Assembly: GCA_023426505.1 (NCBI GenBank)
Contig: JAFAAP010000032.1
Location: 1-56,399, forward strand
Direction of reading: 5' to 3'
DNA from: Pseudomonadota bacterium
GTDB taxonomy: Bacteria > Pseudomonadota > Alphaproteobacteria > Rhizobiales > Beijerinckiaceae
DNA: 56,399 nt
The notes beneath the pieces are model-generated. The model did no database searches. It worked only from the letters and a program-made list of their open reading frames with translations, and was not told the origin of the DNA. Position numbers and translations under genes: made by a program. Positions 43,185 through 52,472 of the stretch are shown in pieces (within the stretch, counting starts at the first letter, position 1; each line of letters starts with the position of its first letter).

Positions 43185-43571
43185 ATGACGGTCGAAAACC
43201 CCGGCGTGCGCGAGGCCGTCATTCGGACGATTGCGATGCCCTCGGACACGAACCCGGCAGGGGATATATTCGGCGGATGGCTGATGGCGCAGATGGACTT
43301 AGCGGCGGGCAATGCAGCCGCACGGCGCGCCCGTGGGCGTTGCGTGACGGTCGCGGTCGACGGCATGGTCTTTCACACCCCGGTTCATGTGGGTGACGAG
43401 GTCTCGGTCTACGCTGACCTGATTTCTACCGGACGTACATCCATGAGGTTCCAGGTCGAGGCATGGCGCCGCTCCCGCGATGGGGACGAACAGATCAAGG
43501 TGACGGAGGCAGTCTTCACGTTTGTCGCTATCGACAGCGGCTCGCGTCCTCGCCCACTACCCCCAGGTTGA
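43185..43571 (+). CDS. acyl-CoA thioesterase, YciA-like hotdog protein
   Basis: A 128-residue hotdog-fold thioesterase. TIAMPSDTNPAGDIFGGWLMAQMDLAAG is the YciA signature with the catalytic Asp in GDIFGGW; CVTVAVDGMVFHTPVHVGDEVSVYADL continues the fold. It releases CoA from acyl-CoA esters in the cytoplasm. The ATG at 43185 follows GGAAGGAAG; a GTG at 43167 is less likely. It lies 32 bp after the GntR gene and may be part of the acnA-tctC-gntR transcript. Confidence 0.88.
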   Translation: MTVENPGVREAVIRTIAMPSDTNPAGDIFGGWLMAQMDLAAGNAAARRARGRCVTVAVDGMVFHTPVHVGDEVSVYADLISTGRTSMRFQVEAWRRSRDGDEQIKVTEAVFTFVAIDSGSRPRPLPPG

Positions 43572-44048
43572 GCTCTCAATCTGTTAACCGCTGAAGGTCT
43601 GTTGTGGGTCAAAGAGCAACGAACAGCTAATGAAATGAAGTCCACTGACCGCCTCATGAGCCGACCACGGCGTGTCCTTCGAAAAGTGCCGAATCCTGAC
43701 GTTCGGCAACGCACTGAGAGGTCACTCAGCCGGCTGGCGCGATCGATGCAGTGACCTGTCCTTGCGACATGGCCGAGGAATCAAAGTCCTCGCTGACGAG
43801 TTGGCCGATACGTTCCGCAACCGGCGACAGGATTCGTCCTCTCCTCCGGCGTCCGCATCTGGCGTGCTATGCCAACACTTCGAGGCATAGGCGTGTACGC
43901 TTCATGATCGCGCTTACAAGCAATGACGGTGCGATGCGTTTCTCGCTACTCAAAGCCAACCAATCCGAGTTGTCGCCGCGGGCGCGCTCATCAAAGAGGG
44001 CAGCGATTGCTTGCTGCCCTCTTCTTGTTACTGATGATGATCCGTCGT
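43572..44048. other. 477-bp intergenic region between convergent genes
   Basis: No frame shows a domain. A GGGTCAAA word near 43607 resembles words in the non-coding stretches near 35132 and 54925. A strong hairpin at 43996-44029 serves the two converging transcripts. The rest shows nothing recognisable. Confidence 0.5.
43996..44029. terminator. bidirectional intrinsic terminator
   Basis: GAGGGCAGC and GCTGCCCTC make a 9-bp perfect stem with an 8-base loop, followed by TTCTTGTT on the plus strand and TTTGATG on the minus strand. It lies 20 bp after the leftward hydrolase stop codon. Confidence 0.75.
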
Positions 44049-45461
44049 CTAGGCAGCTCCAGTGCCTGTATAGTCGGCGACGATGTGGAGCATGGCCCGA
44101 AGGCCGGTAATCAGGCCGGCTTCGTCCACCTTAAACCTGGGCGAATGGTTTGGAGCGGCGTTCTCCACTCCTTCAGGGGTGATGCCGACGAAGAAGAACA
44201 TTCCCGGGGCCTTTTGCGCGAAGTAGGAGAAGTCTTCGCCCGCTGAGCTGCGTTCTGCTTCCTTAGCCTTATCGCCGGCAACCCGCACCAGACTTGGCGC
44301 CATCTTGGCGACCAGGTCTGGATCCGCCATGATGGGGGGGTATCCGTTGGCTTCCCAGATCACCTCCGCGGACGCGTTCATGCTCGATGCGACGCCTTCC
44401 GCGACCTCCTTCACTCGCCGCTGGATTCGTTGGCGGGTGTTCTCATCATAGGTTCTGAGGGTACCAGACATTTCTGCCTTGTCCGGGATGATGTTGTACC
44501 GGACACCAGCATGGAAGGTACTGACGCTGAGGACCACAGCTTGTTTCGTGAGATCGGTTTCGCGACTTACGAGCGTCTGGAGGGCAGAAACGATTTGCGA
44601 TCCGACAACGACCGGGTCAACGCCGTTCCAGGGCATGGCTCCATGGGTCTGCTTACCATTGACGATCAGCCGGAAGCCATCCGAGCTTGCATTCACCGCA
44701 CCAGCCCGGTAACCGATCGACCCGACGCTCACCGCACTGGTCACGTGGAGGCCAAAGACAGCATCCGGCTTTGGGTTCTCCATAGCGCCTTCATCGACCA
44801 TCAGTCTAGCGCCGCCGATCTCGCCGTTGGGCAGTTTCTCCTCTGCCGGCTGGAACAGCAGTTTGACCGTCCCTTTAAGCTCAGCTTTATGCTGCGCAAG
44901 GACCTCGGCAGTTGCCATCAGAATGGCCACATGGCAATCATGACCACAGGCATGCATGACGCCTACATCCTGCCCCTCCCACTTCGTGCGGGCTTTCGAA
45001 GCAAATGGCAGGTCAACCTCTTCACTGACCGGTAGGGCGTCCATATCGGCTCTAAGGGCTACGACCGGGCCTGGGCCTCCCTCGCCTTTCAGGACCGCTA
45101 CAACGCCGGTTTTGGCCACACCTTCCTTAACCTCGTATCCGAGATCCTTGAGGTGCTTCGCGACCAGAGCGGCCGTCCGGGTTTCCTGGTTACCAAGTTC
45201 CGGGTTCTGGTGGATGTCTCGACGCCAAGCGATCATTCTGGCTTCGATAGCCTTTGCGGCCTCATCAAGTTTCACGTGGATCGGCCGAGCCGCGGCAGCC
45301 TGGACATTTGCAGCAGCTCCGGCTGGGAGTGCTTTGAAGACTGGAAGGACGCAGCAAGCGCATGCCAGCCCTTTCAGGAAGCCGCGGCGCGACGTCTCCG
45401 GAAAGACCTCTTCAGCCCGGAATTGCCGGACCATTCTGTTGTCACCGATATGAAGCATCAT
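44049..45461 (-). CDS. Tat-exported M20-family amidohydrolase
   Basis: A 470-residue metallo-amidohydrolase of the M20D (hippurate hydrolase/IAA-amino-acid hydrolase) group. Residues 1-50 hold a twin-arginine signal, SRRGFLKGLACACCVLP, so the protein should act in the periplasm. The catalytic part has RRDIHQNPELGNQE, ALRADMDALPV, MHACGHDCHVAIL (metal ligands) and FQPAEEKLPNGEIGGARLM (catalytic Glu pair). It ends with GEDFSYFAQKAPGMFFFVG. It removes an acyl group from an N-acyl amino acid or a similar amide. The ATG at 45461 follows GAGAGG. Exported M20D enzymes are less usual than cytoplasmic ones. Confidence 0.9.
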   Translation of the reverse strand: MMLHIGDNRMVRQFRAEEVFPETSRRGFLKGLACACCVLPVFKALPAGAAANVQAAAARPIHVKLDEAAKAIEARMIAWRRDIHQNPELGNQETRTAALVAKHLKDLGYEVKEGVAKTGVVAVLKGEGGPGPVVALRADMDALPVSEEVDLPFASKARTKWEGQDVGVMHACGHDCHVAILMATAEVLAQHKAELKGTVKLLFQPAEEKLPNGEIGGARLMVDEGAMENPKPDAVFGLHVTSAVSVGSIGYRAGAVNASSDGFRLIVNGKQTHGAMPWNGVDPVVVGSQIVSALQTLVSRETDLTKQAVVLSVSTFHAGVRYNIIPDKAEMSGTLRTYDENTRQRIQRRVKEVAEGVASSMNASAEVIWEANGYPPIMADPDLVAKMAPSLVRVAGDKAKEAERSSAGEDFSYFAQKAPGMFFFVGITPEGVENAAPNHSPRFKVDEAGLITGLRAMLHIVADYTGTGAA

Positions 45462-45604
45462 TCCTCTCTAGGATTGGTTACACCTTTTGACCCTAAGTTC
45501 CCTGAGCGGCTTGGCAAGATGGGAACTAGCTAGCATGGCTACGATGCCGTTATGGGCGTTCTCGTGAGCATGCTTGAAAGGAAACCTCGAATTCGAATGA
45601 GGTA

Positions 45605-45904
45605 TTGATCCGCATAGACGTCAGCTTCGACTGCCTTCCTCAGGCGAACGGGACACGAGACTTCGCTTTTGAGGTAAAACGCGCGGCTCTGGGCTACTAC
45701 ATCGTGGCCCGATGGGGAGGGGACGAGGCGTTTCAACGAAACTTCCATGAGCAGCGGTTCAGGGACACGCCATTCTCCCGGATCATGCTCAAGGAGCAGG
45801 CCGCTGGCACCATCGCGCTCACGGCTCACGTTGATCATCTGCGTCGTGATGAGTTTTATCTGCTCACGTCAAATCAGGAGCAGGGTCTGAAACCACGATC
45901 CTGA
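45605..45904 (+). CDS. hypothetical 99-residue protein (uncertain)
   Basis: An open frame with fair codon bias whose product (IRIDVSFDCLPQANGTRDFAFEV, then GGDEAFQRNFHEQRF) has no family I recognise. The only start is a TTG with a poorly spaced GAGG, and the frame overlaps the cupin remnant on the other strand by 41 bp. No signal peptide or membrane helix. It may be an expressed small protein or a remnant. Confidence 0.3.
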   Translation: MIRIDVSFDCLPQANGTRDFAFEVKRAALGYYIVARWGGDEAFQRNFHEQRFRDTPFSRIMLKEQAAGTIALTAHVDHLRRDEFYLLTSNQEQGLKPRS

Positions 45905-46049
45905 GCGTGAGGCTGGGCCAGCCGTGGTGATGAACGTTCTTGCGCTCACCCGGCTCGAAGGTGGCCTCCAGAAACCGCACCGCATCGTCCTTAAATAAGA
46001 GACGATGATTGGCCGGTGCGGCGACGAATGCATCCAGATGGGGCGGCAC
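45864..46049 (-). pseudogene. cupin-domain protein fragment
   Basis: The 61-residue product resembles the first half of small cupins: VAAPANHRLLFKDDAVRFLEATFEPGERKNVHHHGWPSLTLRIV, with the H-x-H metal-binding part of motif 1. Cupins need a second motif about 20-40 residues later; here the frame runs into an unrelated tail and stops. The beginning of the gene is preserved, the rest is lost. Confidence 0.55.
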
Positions 46050-46224
46050 TGGCCCTTATCCCTGGTTGCTCACAGATCCTCATTCTCCCCTTCCCTGTAG
46101 CAGCAGACGTTCACTGCGAAGCCTAGGAAAAGATGGGATTGGGCTACCATACGAGGATAGGGTGTATAGATCTTAGACTAAAGTCGAAACACAGATCAAT
46201 TGACCCTCCCCCAGACGCTGAGTA

Positions 46225-46244
46225 CTTGTCGACTAGTCGACAAG
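46225..46244. promoter_or_regulatory. 20-bp perfect palindrome, operator of the gulonate/hexuronate operon
   Basis: CTTGTCGACTAGTCGACAAG is fully self-complementary and lies 9-28 bp before the first gene of the operon. Its size, symmetry and TTGTC/GACAA ends fit operators of FadR-type GntR repressors. The operon encodes such a regulator at 50209-50934. Confidence 0.7.
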
Positions 46245-46253
46245 GACGTTGCC

Positions 46254-47276
46254 ATGCTCGCTGTTTCGGTTCAGTCACCCCATCATCTTGAGGTTCGCGA
46301 GGTTGCCGCACCCGGAGAGCCCGGGCCCGGAGACGTCCTTCTGCGGACGGTGAGAGCCGGCATCTGTGGCTCAGATATCCATATCTTTCACGGATCAAAT
46401 CCGTTCGCCCGCTATCCCCGCGTCATCGGGCATGAGTTTGCCGGCGTCATCGAAGCCGTGGGTGCGGGCGTCGAGGGTCTTGCTCCAGGCGATCGTGCTG
46501 TGGTCGATCCCGTGGTCTCGTGCGGCCATTGCTACGCCTGCCGGGTTGGCCGCTCCAATGTCTGCGGCAATCTCGAAGTGTTCGGCGTCCATCGCGACGG
46601 CGGCTTTCGCGAGCAACTTGTCGTACCCGCAATCAACTGCGTGAAGGTGCCGGACACGATGCCCTTCGAGGTTGCAGCTTTGGCTGAGCCCTTCGCCGTT
46701 GCAGCCAATGTTCTCTCCCGGACCGGCATTGATGCCGGCGACACCGTGTTGATCTACGGAGCCGGCACTGTTGGTCTCACCGTTCTCCAGGTTGCCAAGC
46801 TTCATGGTGCCCGCTGCTTGATTGCCGATATCGACGCAGCCCGCCTCAAACGGGCACGCGCGCTCGGCGCCGACGTGACCATCCACTCGCGGGAACAATC
46901 GGTTCCGGATGCCGTCAAGGATGAGAACGATGGTCTTGGCCCCACGGTCATTATCGATGGAGCAGGGATCCCGGCTCTCTTGGAAGAAGCTTGCCGGATT
47001 GCAAGCCCAGCCGCACGCATTGGTCTGCTTGGCTTCTCCCCAGCCCCCTGCAACATCAGCCAGCAGGAAATCGTCAAAAAGGAGCTGACGCTGGTCGGCT
47101 CCCGCCTGAACCGGAAGTTCCTGCCGCAAGTCATCTCCTGGATCGCCGAGGGGAAACTCGACCCGTCCGCCATCATCACGCAAACCTTCCCAGTCCGCGA
47201 GGCCCGCGCAGCTTTCGAGCTGATCGAGACTCGGCCCCAGGACACCATCAAGGTTCAACTCGCCTTCGGCGATTGA
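46254..47276 (+). CDS. zinc-dependent L-gulonate 5-dehydrogenase-like (RspB family)
   Basis: A 340-residue zinc MDR dehydrogenase. AGICGSDIHIFHGSNPFARYPRVIGHE (about 33-59) holds the catalytic zinc ligands, VVSCGHCYACRVGRSNVC the structural zinc cysteines, and VLIYGAGTVGLTVLQ the nucleotide motif. The N-terminal half is strikingly like RspB, known to oxidise L-gulonate to D-fructuronate. Together with UxuB and UxuA downstream this gives gulonate to fructuronate to mannonate to 2-keto-3-deoxygluconate. AAGGACG before the ATG at 46254 sets the start. First gene of the operon, directly after a 20-bp palindromic operator. Confidence 0.82.
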   Translation: MLAVSVQSPHHLEVREVAAPGEPGPGDVLLRTVRAGICGSDIHIFHGSNPFARYPRVIGHEFAGVIEAVGAGVEGLAPGDRAVVDPVVSCGHCYACRVGRSNVCGNLEVFGVHRDGGFREQLVVPAINCVKVPDTMPFEVAALAEPFAVAANVLSRTGIDAGDTVLIYGAGTVGLTVLQVAKLHGARCLIADIDAARLKRARALGADVTIHSREQSVPDAVKDENDGLGPTVIIDGAGIPALLEEACRIASPAARIGLLGFSPAPCNISQQEIVKKELTLVGSRLNRKFLPQVISWIAEGKLDPSAIITQTFPVREARAAFELIETRPQDTIKVQLAFGD

Positions 47277-47335
47277 AGAATGCTTTGCCTGGCCGGCCCC
47301 AGAGAGGGCGCGGCTCTCATCAAGGAGGAAATTCG

Positions 47336-48325
47336 ATGTCACGCCAGTCCAAGTTTACGCGCCGCGCCGCTGTCGGCGCTCTGGGAGCCCTTCTCGCACT
47401 TGGCACAGCCACCCCGTCATTTGCCAAGACGACCTTGAAGCTGGGTCACCTCGGCAATGAAGAGAATGTCTGGCACAAGGCAGCCCTGAAGTTCGCCGAG
47501 GAGGTGTCGAAGCGCACCAATGGCGAGATCGAAGTCAAGGTTTTCCCGAACGAGCAACTCGGCAAGGAAACCGATCTGATCAAGGGGATTCAGCTTGGGA
47601 CGGTCGATTTCACGATCACGGGCGAGTCGCTGCAGAACTGGGCTCCCTCCGCAGCCCTGCTGGCAGTTCCGTATGCCATCCGCGATTTCGATCACCTCGA
47701 TAAGGTCGTGAATGGCCCGGTCGGTGAGAAGATCGCGCAGAACATCGAGGAAAAGACCCAGCTCAAGCCCCTCGCCTACTTCGCCCGCGGTGCCCGTGAG
47801 CTGACCTCGAACACTCCTATCAAGACGCCGGACGATCTCAACGGTCTCAAGCTGCGCGTTCCCAACGTGCCGCTGTTCGTGAAAGTCTGGGAGGCTCTCG
47901 GTGCCAAACCGACCCCAATGGCCTTCTCGGAGGTGTTCACCTCGCTGCAGAATCATACCATCGACGCTCAGGAAAATCCGCTTGCGCTGATCAAGTCGGC
48001 GAGCCTCAACGAGGTCCAGAAGTACGTCAACCAGACGGATCACGTGCTGAGCTGGATCTATCTCGTCGGCGGCAGCAAGAAGCTCGGACGTCTCCCGGCT
48101 GAGCAGCAGAAGGCCATTGCCGAGGCGGCCAAGGCCGCCCAGGCCTATGAGCGCGAGCTGTTCCTGAAGGACGAGCAGCAGCTCGCCGCCGATCTCAAGG
48201 CAAAAGGCATGGAGTTCGTCGCGTCTGACAAGGCGGCTTTCGCAGCCAAGGCCCGGCAGGCGGTTGCCTCGTCCCTTCCGGCCGAGATCAAGCCGCTCTA
48301 CGACGAGATCGTCGCGACGAAGTAA
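47336..48325 (+). CDS. dctP: TRAP transporter, periplasmic binding protein DctP
   Basis: A 329-residue DctP-family binding protein. The signal peptide (1-30, with a TRRAAVGALG start and PSFAK end) precedes LKLGHLGNEENVWHKAALKFAEEVSKRTNGEIEV, the family N-terminus. The central LKLRVPNVPLFVKVWEALGAKPTPMAFSEVFTSLQ contains the conserved Arg that binds the substrate carboxylate. A full AAGGAGG site fixes the start. With the small and large membrane subunits downstream it should import a sugar acid such as gulonate or a hexuronate. Confidence 0.94.
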   Translation: MSRQSKFTRRAAVGALGALLALGTATPSFAKTTLKLGHLGNEENVWHKAALKFAEEVSKRTNGEIEVKVFPNEQLGKETDLIKGIQLGTVDFTITGESLQNWAPSAALLAVPYAIRDFDHLDKVVNGPVGEKIAQNIEEKTQLKPLAYFARGARELTSNTPIKTPDDLNGLKLRVPNVPLFVKVWEALGAKPTPMAFSEVFTSLQNHTIDAQENPLALIKSASLNEVQKYVNQTDHVLSWIYLVGGSKKLGRLPAEQQKAIAEAAKAAQAYERELFLKDEQQLAADLKAKGMEFVASDKAAFAAKARQAVASSLPAEIKPLYDEIVATK

Positions 48326-48429
48326 TCATCGCTTGGTCCAACAAGGCCTTGAGCCGTTGCTCCTAAAGGCAGGCGGCTCGAGGCCCACCGCTCTTCGATT
48401 GGGATGACGCCAGCTAAACGAGATCGATC

Positions 48430-48930
48430 ATGCGCAATGTCTTTGCCGCCTTGCTGTCGGGTGCGCTCACCCTCTGCCGTTATGGCACGATTGCCGCCTT
48501 CAGCGTGCTCATTGCCGTCGTCACCATTCAGGTGCTTGGCCGAATTCCCGGTTTTCCATCGCCGTCCTGGACCGAAGAGGTGGCCCGCTTCGCGCTCGTC
48601 TATCTCGTGGCGTTCTCCTGCGGCATCGCCGTCCTCCGCGGCGAACTCGTCAATGTCGATCTCTTCGTCGGGCCCCTTCCCGCGTCGGCCCGAAGGATCG
48701 TTGACCGCATTGTCGACCTCATCATTCTCGGCTTCTCGATCGCCATCATTCCCGGCGCCTACGATTACGTGGTGGGCAGTATCGGTGAGCGGGCGCGCTC
48801 GATCGATATTCCGATGATCACGATCTATGTGGTCACGCTGATCATTCCGGTGGGCCTCGCCTTCTTCACGCTGGCGCGCCTCCTCGGCTTTGCCCAACCC
48901 TCTCCCGCGAGTCACGGGGAGCTCGTCTGA
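48430..48930 (+). CDS. dctQ: TRAP transporter, small membrane subunit DctQ
   Basis: A 166-residue protein with four predicted membrane helices (about 18-40, 55-75, 95-117, 135-155) and the family segment FPSPSWTEEVARFALVYLVAFSCG. It couples the binding protein to the large subunit. Its stop codon overlaps the dctM start (TGATG). Confidence 0.93.
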   Translation: MRNVFAALLSGALTLCRYGTIAAFSVLIAVVTIQVLGRIPGFPSPSWTEEVARFALVYLVAFSCGIAVLRGELVNVDLFVGPLPASARRIVDRIVDLIILGFSIAIIPGAYDYVVGSIGERARSIDIPMITIYVVTLIIPVGLAFFTLARLLGFAQPSPASHGELV

Positions 48931-50207
48931 TGCTCGTCACACTTCTGTTCACGACCTTCGCGGTCTGTCTTGTTCTCGGCGTGCCTGTCGGCATCTCTCT
49001 AGGCCTTGCCGCCGCCGTCTATCTTGTCGGTGCCGATATCGACCTGAGCGTCGTACCGCAGTACATGTTCGCCGGCATGGACTCGTTTGTCCTTCTCTGC
49101 ATCCCTGGCTTCGTGCTCGCCGGCAACCTGATGAATGGCGGCGGCATCACCGACCAGATTGTCCGCTTCGGCAATGCGGTCGTGGGTCACGTCCGGGGTG
49201 GCCTCGGACTCGCCAACGTGCTCGGCTCAATGATCTTTGCCGGTATTTCGGGAACGGCGGTCGCCGAGACAGCGTCGATCGGATCCGTCATGATCCCGGC
49301 GATGCGCAAGTCCGGCTATGACGCTCCCTTCGCGGCCGCCGTAACAGCCGCAGCCTCGACCGTGGGACCGATTATCCCACCGAGCGTTCCGATGATCATC
49401 GTCGGCACCCTGACGGGCCTGTCTGTCGGCAAGATGTTCCTCGCCGGCGCCGTCCCAGGGCTTCTGCTCGGCCTCGGCATGATGGTGACGGTCTATATTC
49501 TGTCACGCAAGCGCGGCTACCCAAAGGGTGCCTGGGGTGGGATCCGCCACGTTCTGTCCACCAGTAAGGGGGCGTTCTGGGCCCTCCTGATGACCGGTGT
49601 CATTCTGTTCGGCATCGTGGGAGGCTTCTTCACGCCGACCGAAGCGTCCATCGTCTCGGCGCTCTATGCGTTCGTGGTCGGTCTGTTCATCTACAAGGGT
49701 TTCAAGCTGAGTCACCTACCGAACATCCTGCTCGAGAGTGCCATCGGTTCGGGAGCTCTCATTCTCCTCGTGGGACTGGCGAACGTGTTCGGCTGGATCC
49801 TTACCAGCGAGCAGATTCCCCAGATGATCGCCGACGCGATGCTGTCTCTCACCACGAACAAGTATCTGATCATTCTTCTGATCAATATCCTGCTCCTGAT
49901 CGTCGGCACCTTCATGGAGACCATCGCGGCGCTGATCATCCTGTTCCCGCCCCTGCTGGCAGTCGCCGTGAAGGTCGGCATCGATCCGATCCATTTCGCG
50001 ACCTTCGCCGTGCTCAACCTGATGATCGGCCTGACGACGCCGCCCGTGGGAGTGTGCCTCTTCGTGGCGGCCGGCATCGCCAAGATTTCGCTCGGCGCGA
50101 TCTCCCGCGCGATCTGGCCCTTCCTCGTGTGCAACATCCTCATCCTGTTCGCGGTCTCTTACATTCCCGCGATCTCGCTGTGGCTGCCGAGCCTCTTCTA
50201 CAAGTGA
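48930..50207 (+). CDS. dctM: TRAP transporter, large membrane subunit DctM
   Basis: A 425-residue sodium-coupled permease with about twelve helices. Typical DctM blocks are PGFVLAGNLMNGGGITDQIVRFGNAVVGHVRGG, NVLGSMIFAGISGTAVAETASIGSVMIPAM, and TVGPIIPPSVPMIIVG, then GGFFTPTEAS and GLTTPPVGVCLFVAAGIA. It forms the import channel with DctQ, driven by a sodium gradient. Confidence 0.96.
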   Translation: MLVTLLFTTFAVCLVLGVPVGISLGLAAAVYLVGADIDLSVVPQYMFAGMDSFVLLCIPGFVLAGNLMNGGGITDQIVRFGNAVVGHVRGGLGLANVLGSMIFAGISGTAVAETASIGSVMIPAMRKSGYDAPFAAAVTAAASTVGPIIPPSVPMIIVGTLTGLSVGKMFLAGAVPGLLLGLGMMVTVYILSRKRGYPKGAWGGIRHVLSTSKGAFWALLMTGVILFGIVGGFFTPTEASIVSALYAFVVGLFIYKGFKLSHLPNILLESAIGSGALILLVGLANVFGWILTSEQIPQMIADAMLSLTTNKYLIILLINILLLIVGTFMETIAALIILFPPLLAVAVKVGIDPIHFATFAVLNLMIGLTTPPVGVCLFVAAGIAKISLGAISRAIWPFLVCNILILFAVSYIPAISLWLPSLFYK

Positions 50208-50208
50208 G

Positions 50209-50934
50209 ATGCCGATGTCCTCCTCACGCATGCCTGCCAACAGAGAGCGTGCGGAAGGCACGGCAGCTTCGCTGCCGTCTCCAACCGTACGCAGCATCCG
50301 CGCAGAAATCCGGGACGATATCGTCACGCTCCGCCTCCGGCCTGGCACGCGTCTATCGGAGAATGAACTCGCCTTGCGCTTCGGCACCAGCCGTGCGCCG
50401 GTTCGCGAAGCCCTCATCCGGTTGGTCGACGAGGGATTGATCGAGGTCCAACCTCAGCGCGGTAGCTTCGTGAGCAGGATTTCCCTTGCCTCCATGGAGC
50501 GGGCGCGTTTTGTGCGCGAAGCACTGGAGATCGCGATTGTCCGGCGTGCGGCCGAGCGCGGCCTTTCACCGGCTGCCCAAGACAAGATCGCGGCGGCACT
50601 GGCCGATCAGGAAAGTGCCCAGGCGGATCCCGAACAGTTCACTCTTGCGGACGATGCCTTTCATCGCGCTATTGCCGATGATATTGGCATTGCGCCGATC
50701 TGGTCGGTGCTGGAGCGAGAGAAATCCCAGTTCGACCGGATTCGCTTTCTCAGTCTGCCCGTGAGAACCCCCGTCGAGGCCCTGGTCCGCCAGCACAGAG
50801 AGATCCTCAAGGCCATCCTCAGCCGAAATCCCGAGGAAGCTGAAGCGGCAATGCGCCTCCACCTCTCCGAGGTGCTCAAGATCACCGAGCAGCTGGCTGC
50901 CGAGCACCCAGACCTGATCGTAAACGATGTCTAG
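50209..50934 (+). CDS. GntR-family regulator with FCD domain
   Basis: A 241-residue FadR-type regulator: winged helix (about 30-95) with LRPGTRLSENELALRFGTSRAPVREALIRLVDEGLIEVQPQRGSFV, and an FCD effector domain (about 105-235) with REALEIAIVRRAAERG, FHRAIADDIGI and HREILKAILSRNPEEAEAAM. It starts one base after the dctM stop and overlaps the uxuB start, so it belongs to the operon. It most likely binds the 20-bp palindrome at 46225 and responds to a pathway intermediate (inference). Confidence 0.92.
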   Translation: MPMSSSRMPANRERAEGTAASLPSPTVRSIRAEIRDDIVTLRLRPGTRLSENELALRFGTSRAPVREALIRLVDEGLIEVQPQRGSFVSRISLASMERARFVREALEIAIVRRAAERGLSPAAQDKIAAALADQESAQADPEQFTLADDAFHRAIADDIGIAPIWSVLEREKSQFDRIRFLSLPVRTPVEALVRQHREILKAILSRNPEEAEAAMRLHLSEVLKITEQLAAEHPDLIVNDV

Positions 50935-52447
50935 TCGGCCAGAACCTATGGCAGAGAACCGCCCTCGCCTCACTCCTGCGTCTCTCGCCCTTGCCAAGGC
51001 CGGGACGCAGCGTTCAGCCTATGATCGCACCCGGCTCCGCACGGGCATTGTTCATCTTGGCCTCGGCGCCTTCGTCCGTGCGCACCAGGCGCTCTATACG
51101 GAGGAACTCGATGCCGCCGAGATTGGCGACTGGGGCATGACAGGTGTCAGCCTTCAGCGTCCCGATCAGCGCGACCGCCTCGCGCCGCAGGGAGGGCTCT
51201 ACACCGCGCTGCAGAAGGATCGCACGGGCGTGTCGGCGCGCATCGTGGGCTGCCTCGGCTCGGTCATGGTCGCCCCGGAAGACCCGGTGGCGGTCGTCGA
51301 GGCGATGGCCGATCGCCACGTGAAGATCGTCAGCCTGACCGTGACCGAGAAGGGCTATTGCATCGACCCAGCAACGGGACGTTTGCAGCACCACCACCCC
51401 GATATCCGCCATGACCTTGAGCATCCGGGTGAGCCGCGGACGGCTGTGGGCCTGATCCTGGCGGCTCTGGAGCGACGGCGGGACGAAGGCATGGCGCCCT
51501 TCACGGTCCTGTGCTGCGATAACCTTCCTTCGAACGGGCGCCTTCTCGCTTCGCTCGTCAGCGACTTTGCCGCCCTGCGCGATTGCGGGCTCGCTACCTG
51601 GGTTGAAACCCATGCCTCCTTCCCGTCCAGCATGGTGGACCGGATCGTCCCGGCGACAACGGCGGAAGACGTCGCAGAGGCAGCCCGGCTCACGGGGCTT
51701 TTCGACGCGGCACCCGTCGTGCACGAGCCTTTCCGCCAATGGGTGATTGAGGATCGGTTTATCGAGAACGCGCGCCCGCGTTGGGAGAGTGCCGGAGCCG
51801 AGTTGGTCGGCGATGTCGCTCCCTACGAGCATATGAAGCTTCGACTACTCAATGGAGCCCACTCCGCCCTGGCCTATCTCGGCTATCTGGCCGGTCACGA
51901 GACCATCGCGGACACAGTGGAGAATCCGATCCTGCGTGCATTCGTGCAGGACCTCTGGCGGGACGAGATCATCCCCGTTGTTCCGGCGCCTCCTGGAACC
52001 GATTTGTCCAACTATGCGGGGATGCTCCTGGAGCGCTTCGCCAACCCTGCGATCCGGCATCGCACCTGGCAGATCGCCATGGATGGATCGCAGAAGCTGC
52101 CGCAGCGCTTGCTCGCGACAGCTCGCGAGCGTCTCTCACGCAACCTGCCGCTGCCGAGGGTTGCACTCGCGGTGGCGGCGTGGCTGCGCTACATCGGCGG
52201 CATCGATGAGAGCGGGCGCGAGATCGACGTCCATGATCCCCTCGCCGCTCAGCTTCGGGCTGTTCTCGACAAGGCGGGCAATGCGCCGCGGGATCGGGTT
52301 CTGGCTGTTCTGCAGATTGAGGCAATCTTCGGCTCCGATCTGCCACACGATACCCGCTTCGTGGATGCGCTGACGGCTGCCTACACCCAGCTTCTCACAC
52401 GTGGCGCCCGCAATGCCGCAGCAGAGCTCATTTCAGCCGGTTTCTAA
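50927..52447 (+). CDS. uxuB: mannitol dehydrogenase family protein, fructuronate reductase/mannonate oxidoreductase
   Basis: A 506-residue polyol-type dehydrogenase of the UxuB/MtlD group. The N-terminal nucleotide fold has RTGIVHLGLGAFVRAHQALYTEEL; VSLTVTEKGYCIDP and TVLCCDNLPSNGR follow. The catalytic segment EHMKLRLLNGAHSALAYLGYLAG carries the conserved Lys, Asn and His. It reduces D-fructuronate to D-mannonate with NADH. It overlaps the GntR stop codon, and uxuA follows 25 bp later. Confidence 0.92.
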   Translation: MSSRPEPMAENRPRLTPASLALAKAGTQRSAYDRTRLRTGIVHLGLGAFVRAHQALYTEELDAAEIGDWGMTGVSLQRPDQRDRLAPQGGLYTALQKDRTGVSARIVGCLGSVMVAPEDPVAVVEAMADRHVKIVSLTVTEKGYCIDPATGRLQHHHPDIRHDLEHPGEPRTAVGLILAALERRRDEGMAPFTVLCCDNLPSNGRLLASLVSDFAALRDCGLATWVETHASFPSSMVDRIVPATTAEDVAEAARLTGLFDAAPVVHEPFRQWVIEDRFIENARPRWESAGAELVGDVAPYEHMKLRLLNGAHSALAYLGYLAGHETIADTVENPILRAFVQDLWRDEIIPVVPAPPGTDLSNYAGMLLERFANPAIRHRTWQIAMDGSQKLPQRLLATARERLSRNLPLPRVALAVAAWLRYIGGIDESGREIDVHDPLAAQLRAVLDKAGNAPRDRVLAVLQIEAIFGSDLPHDTRFVDALTAAYTQLLTRGARNAAAELISAGF

Positions 52448-52472
52448 GTCCGGCTTTCAAGAGGTTATCATC

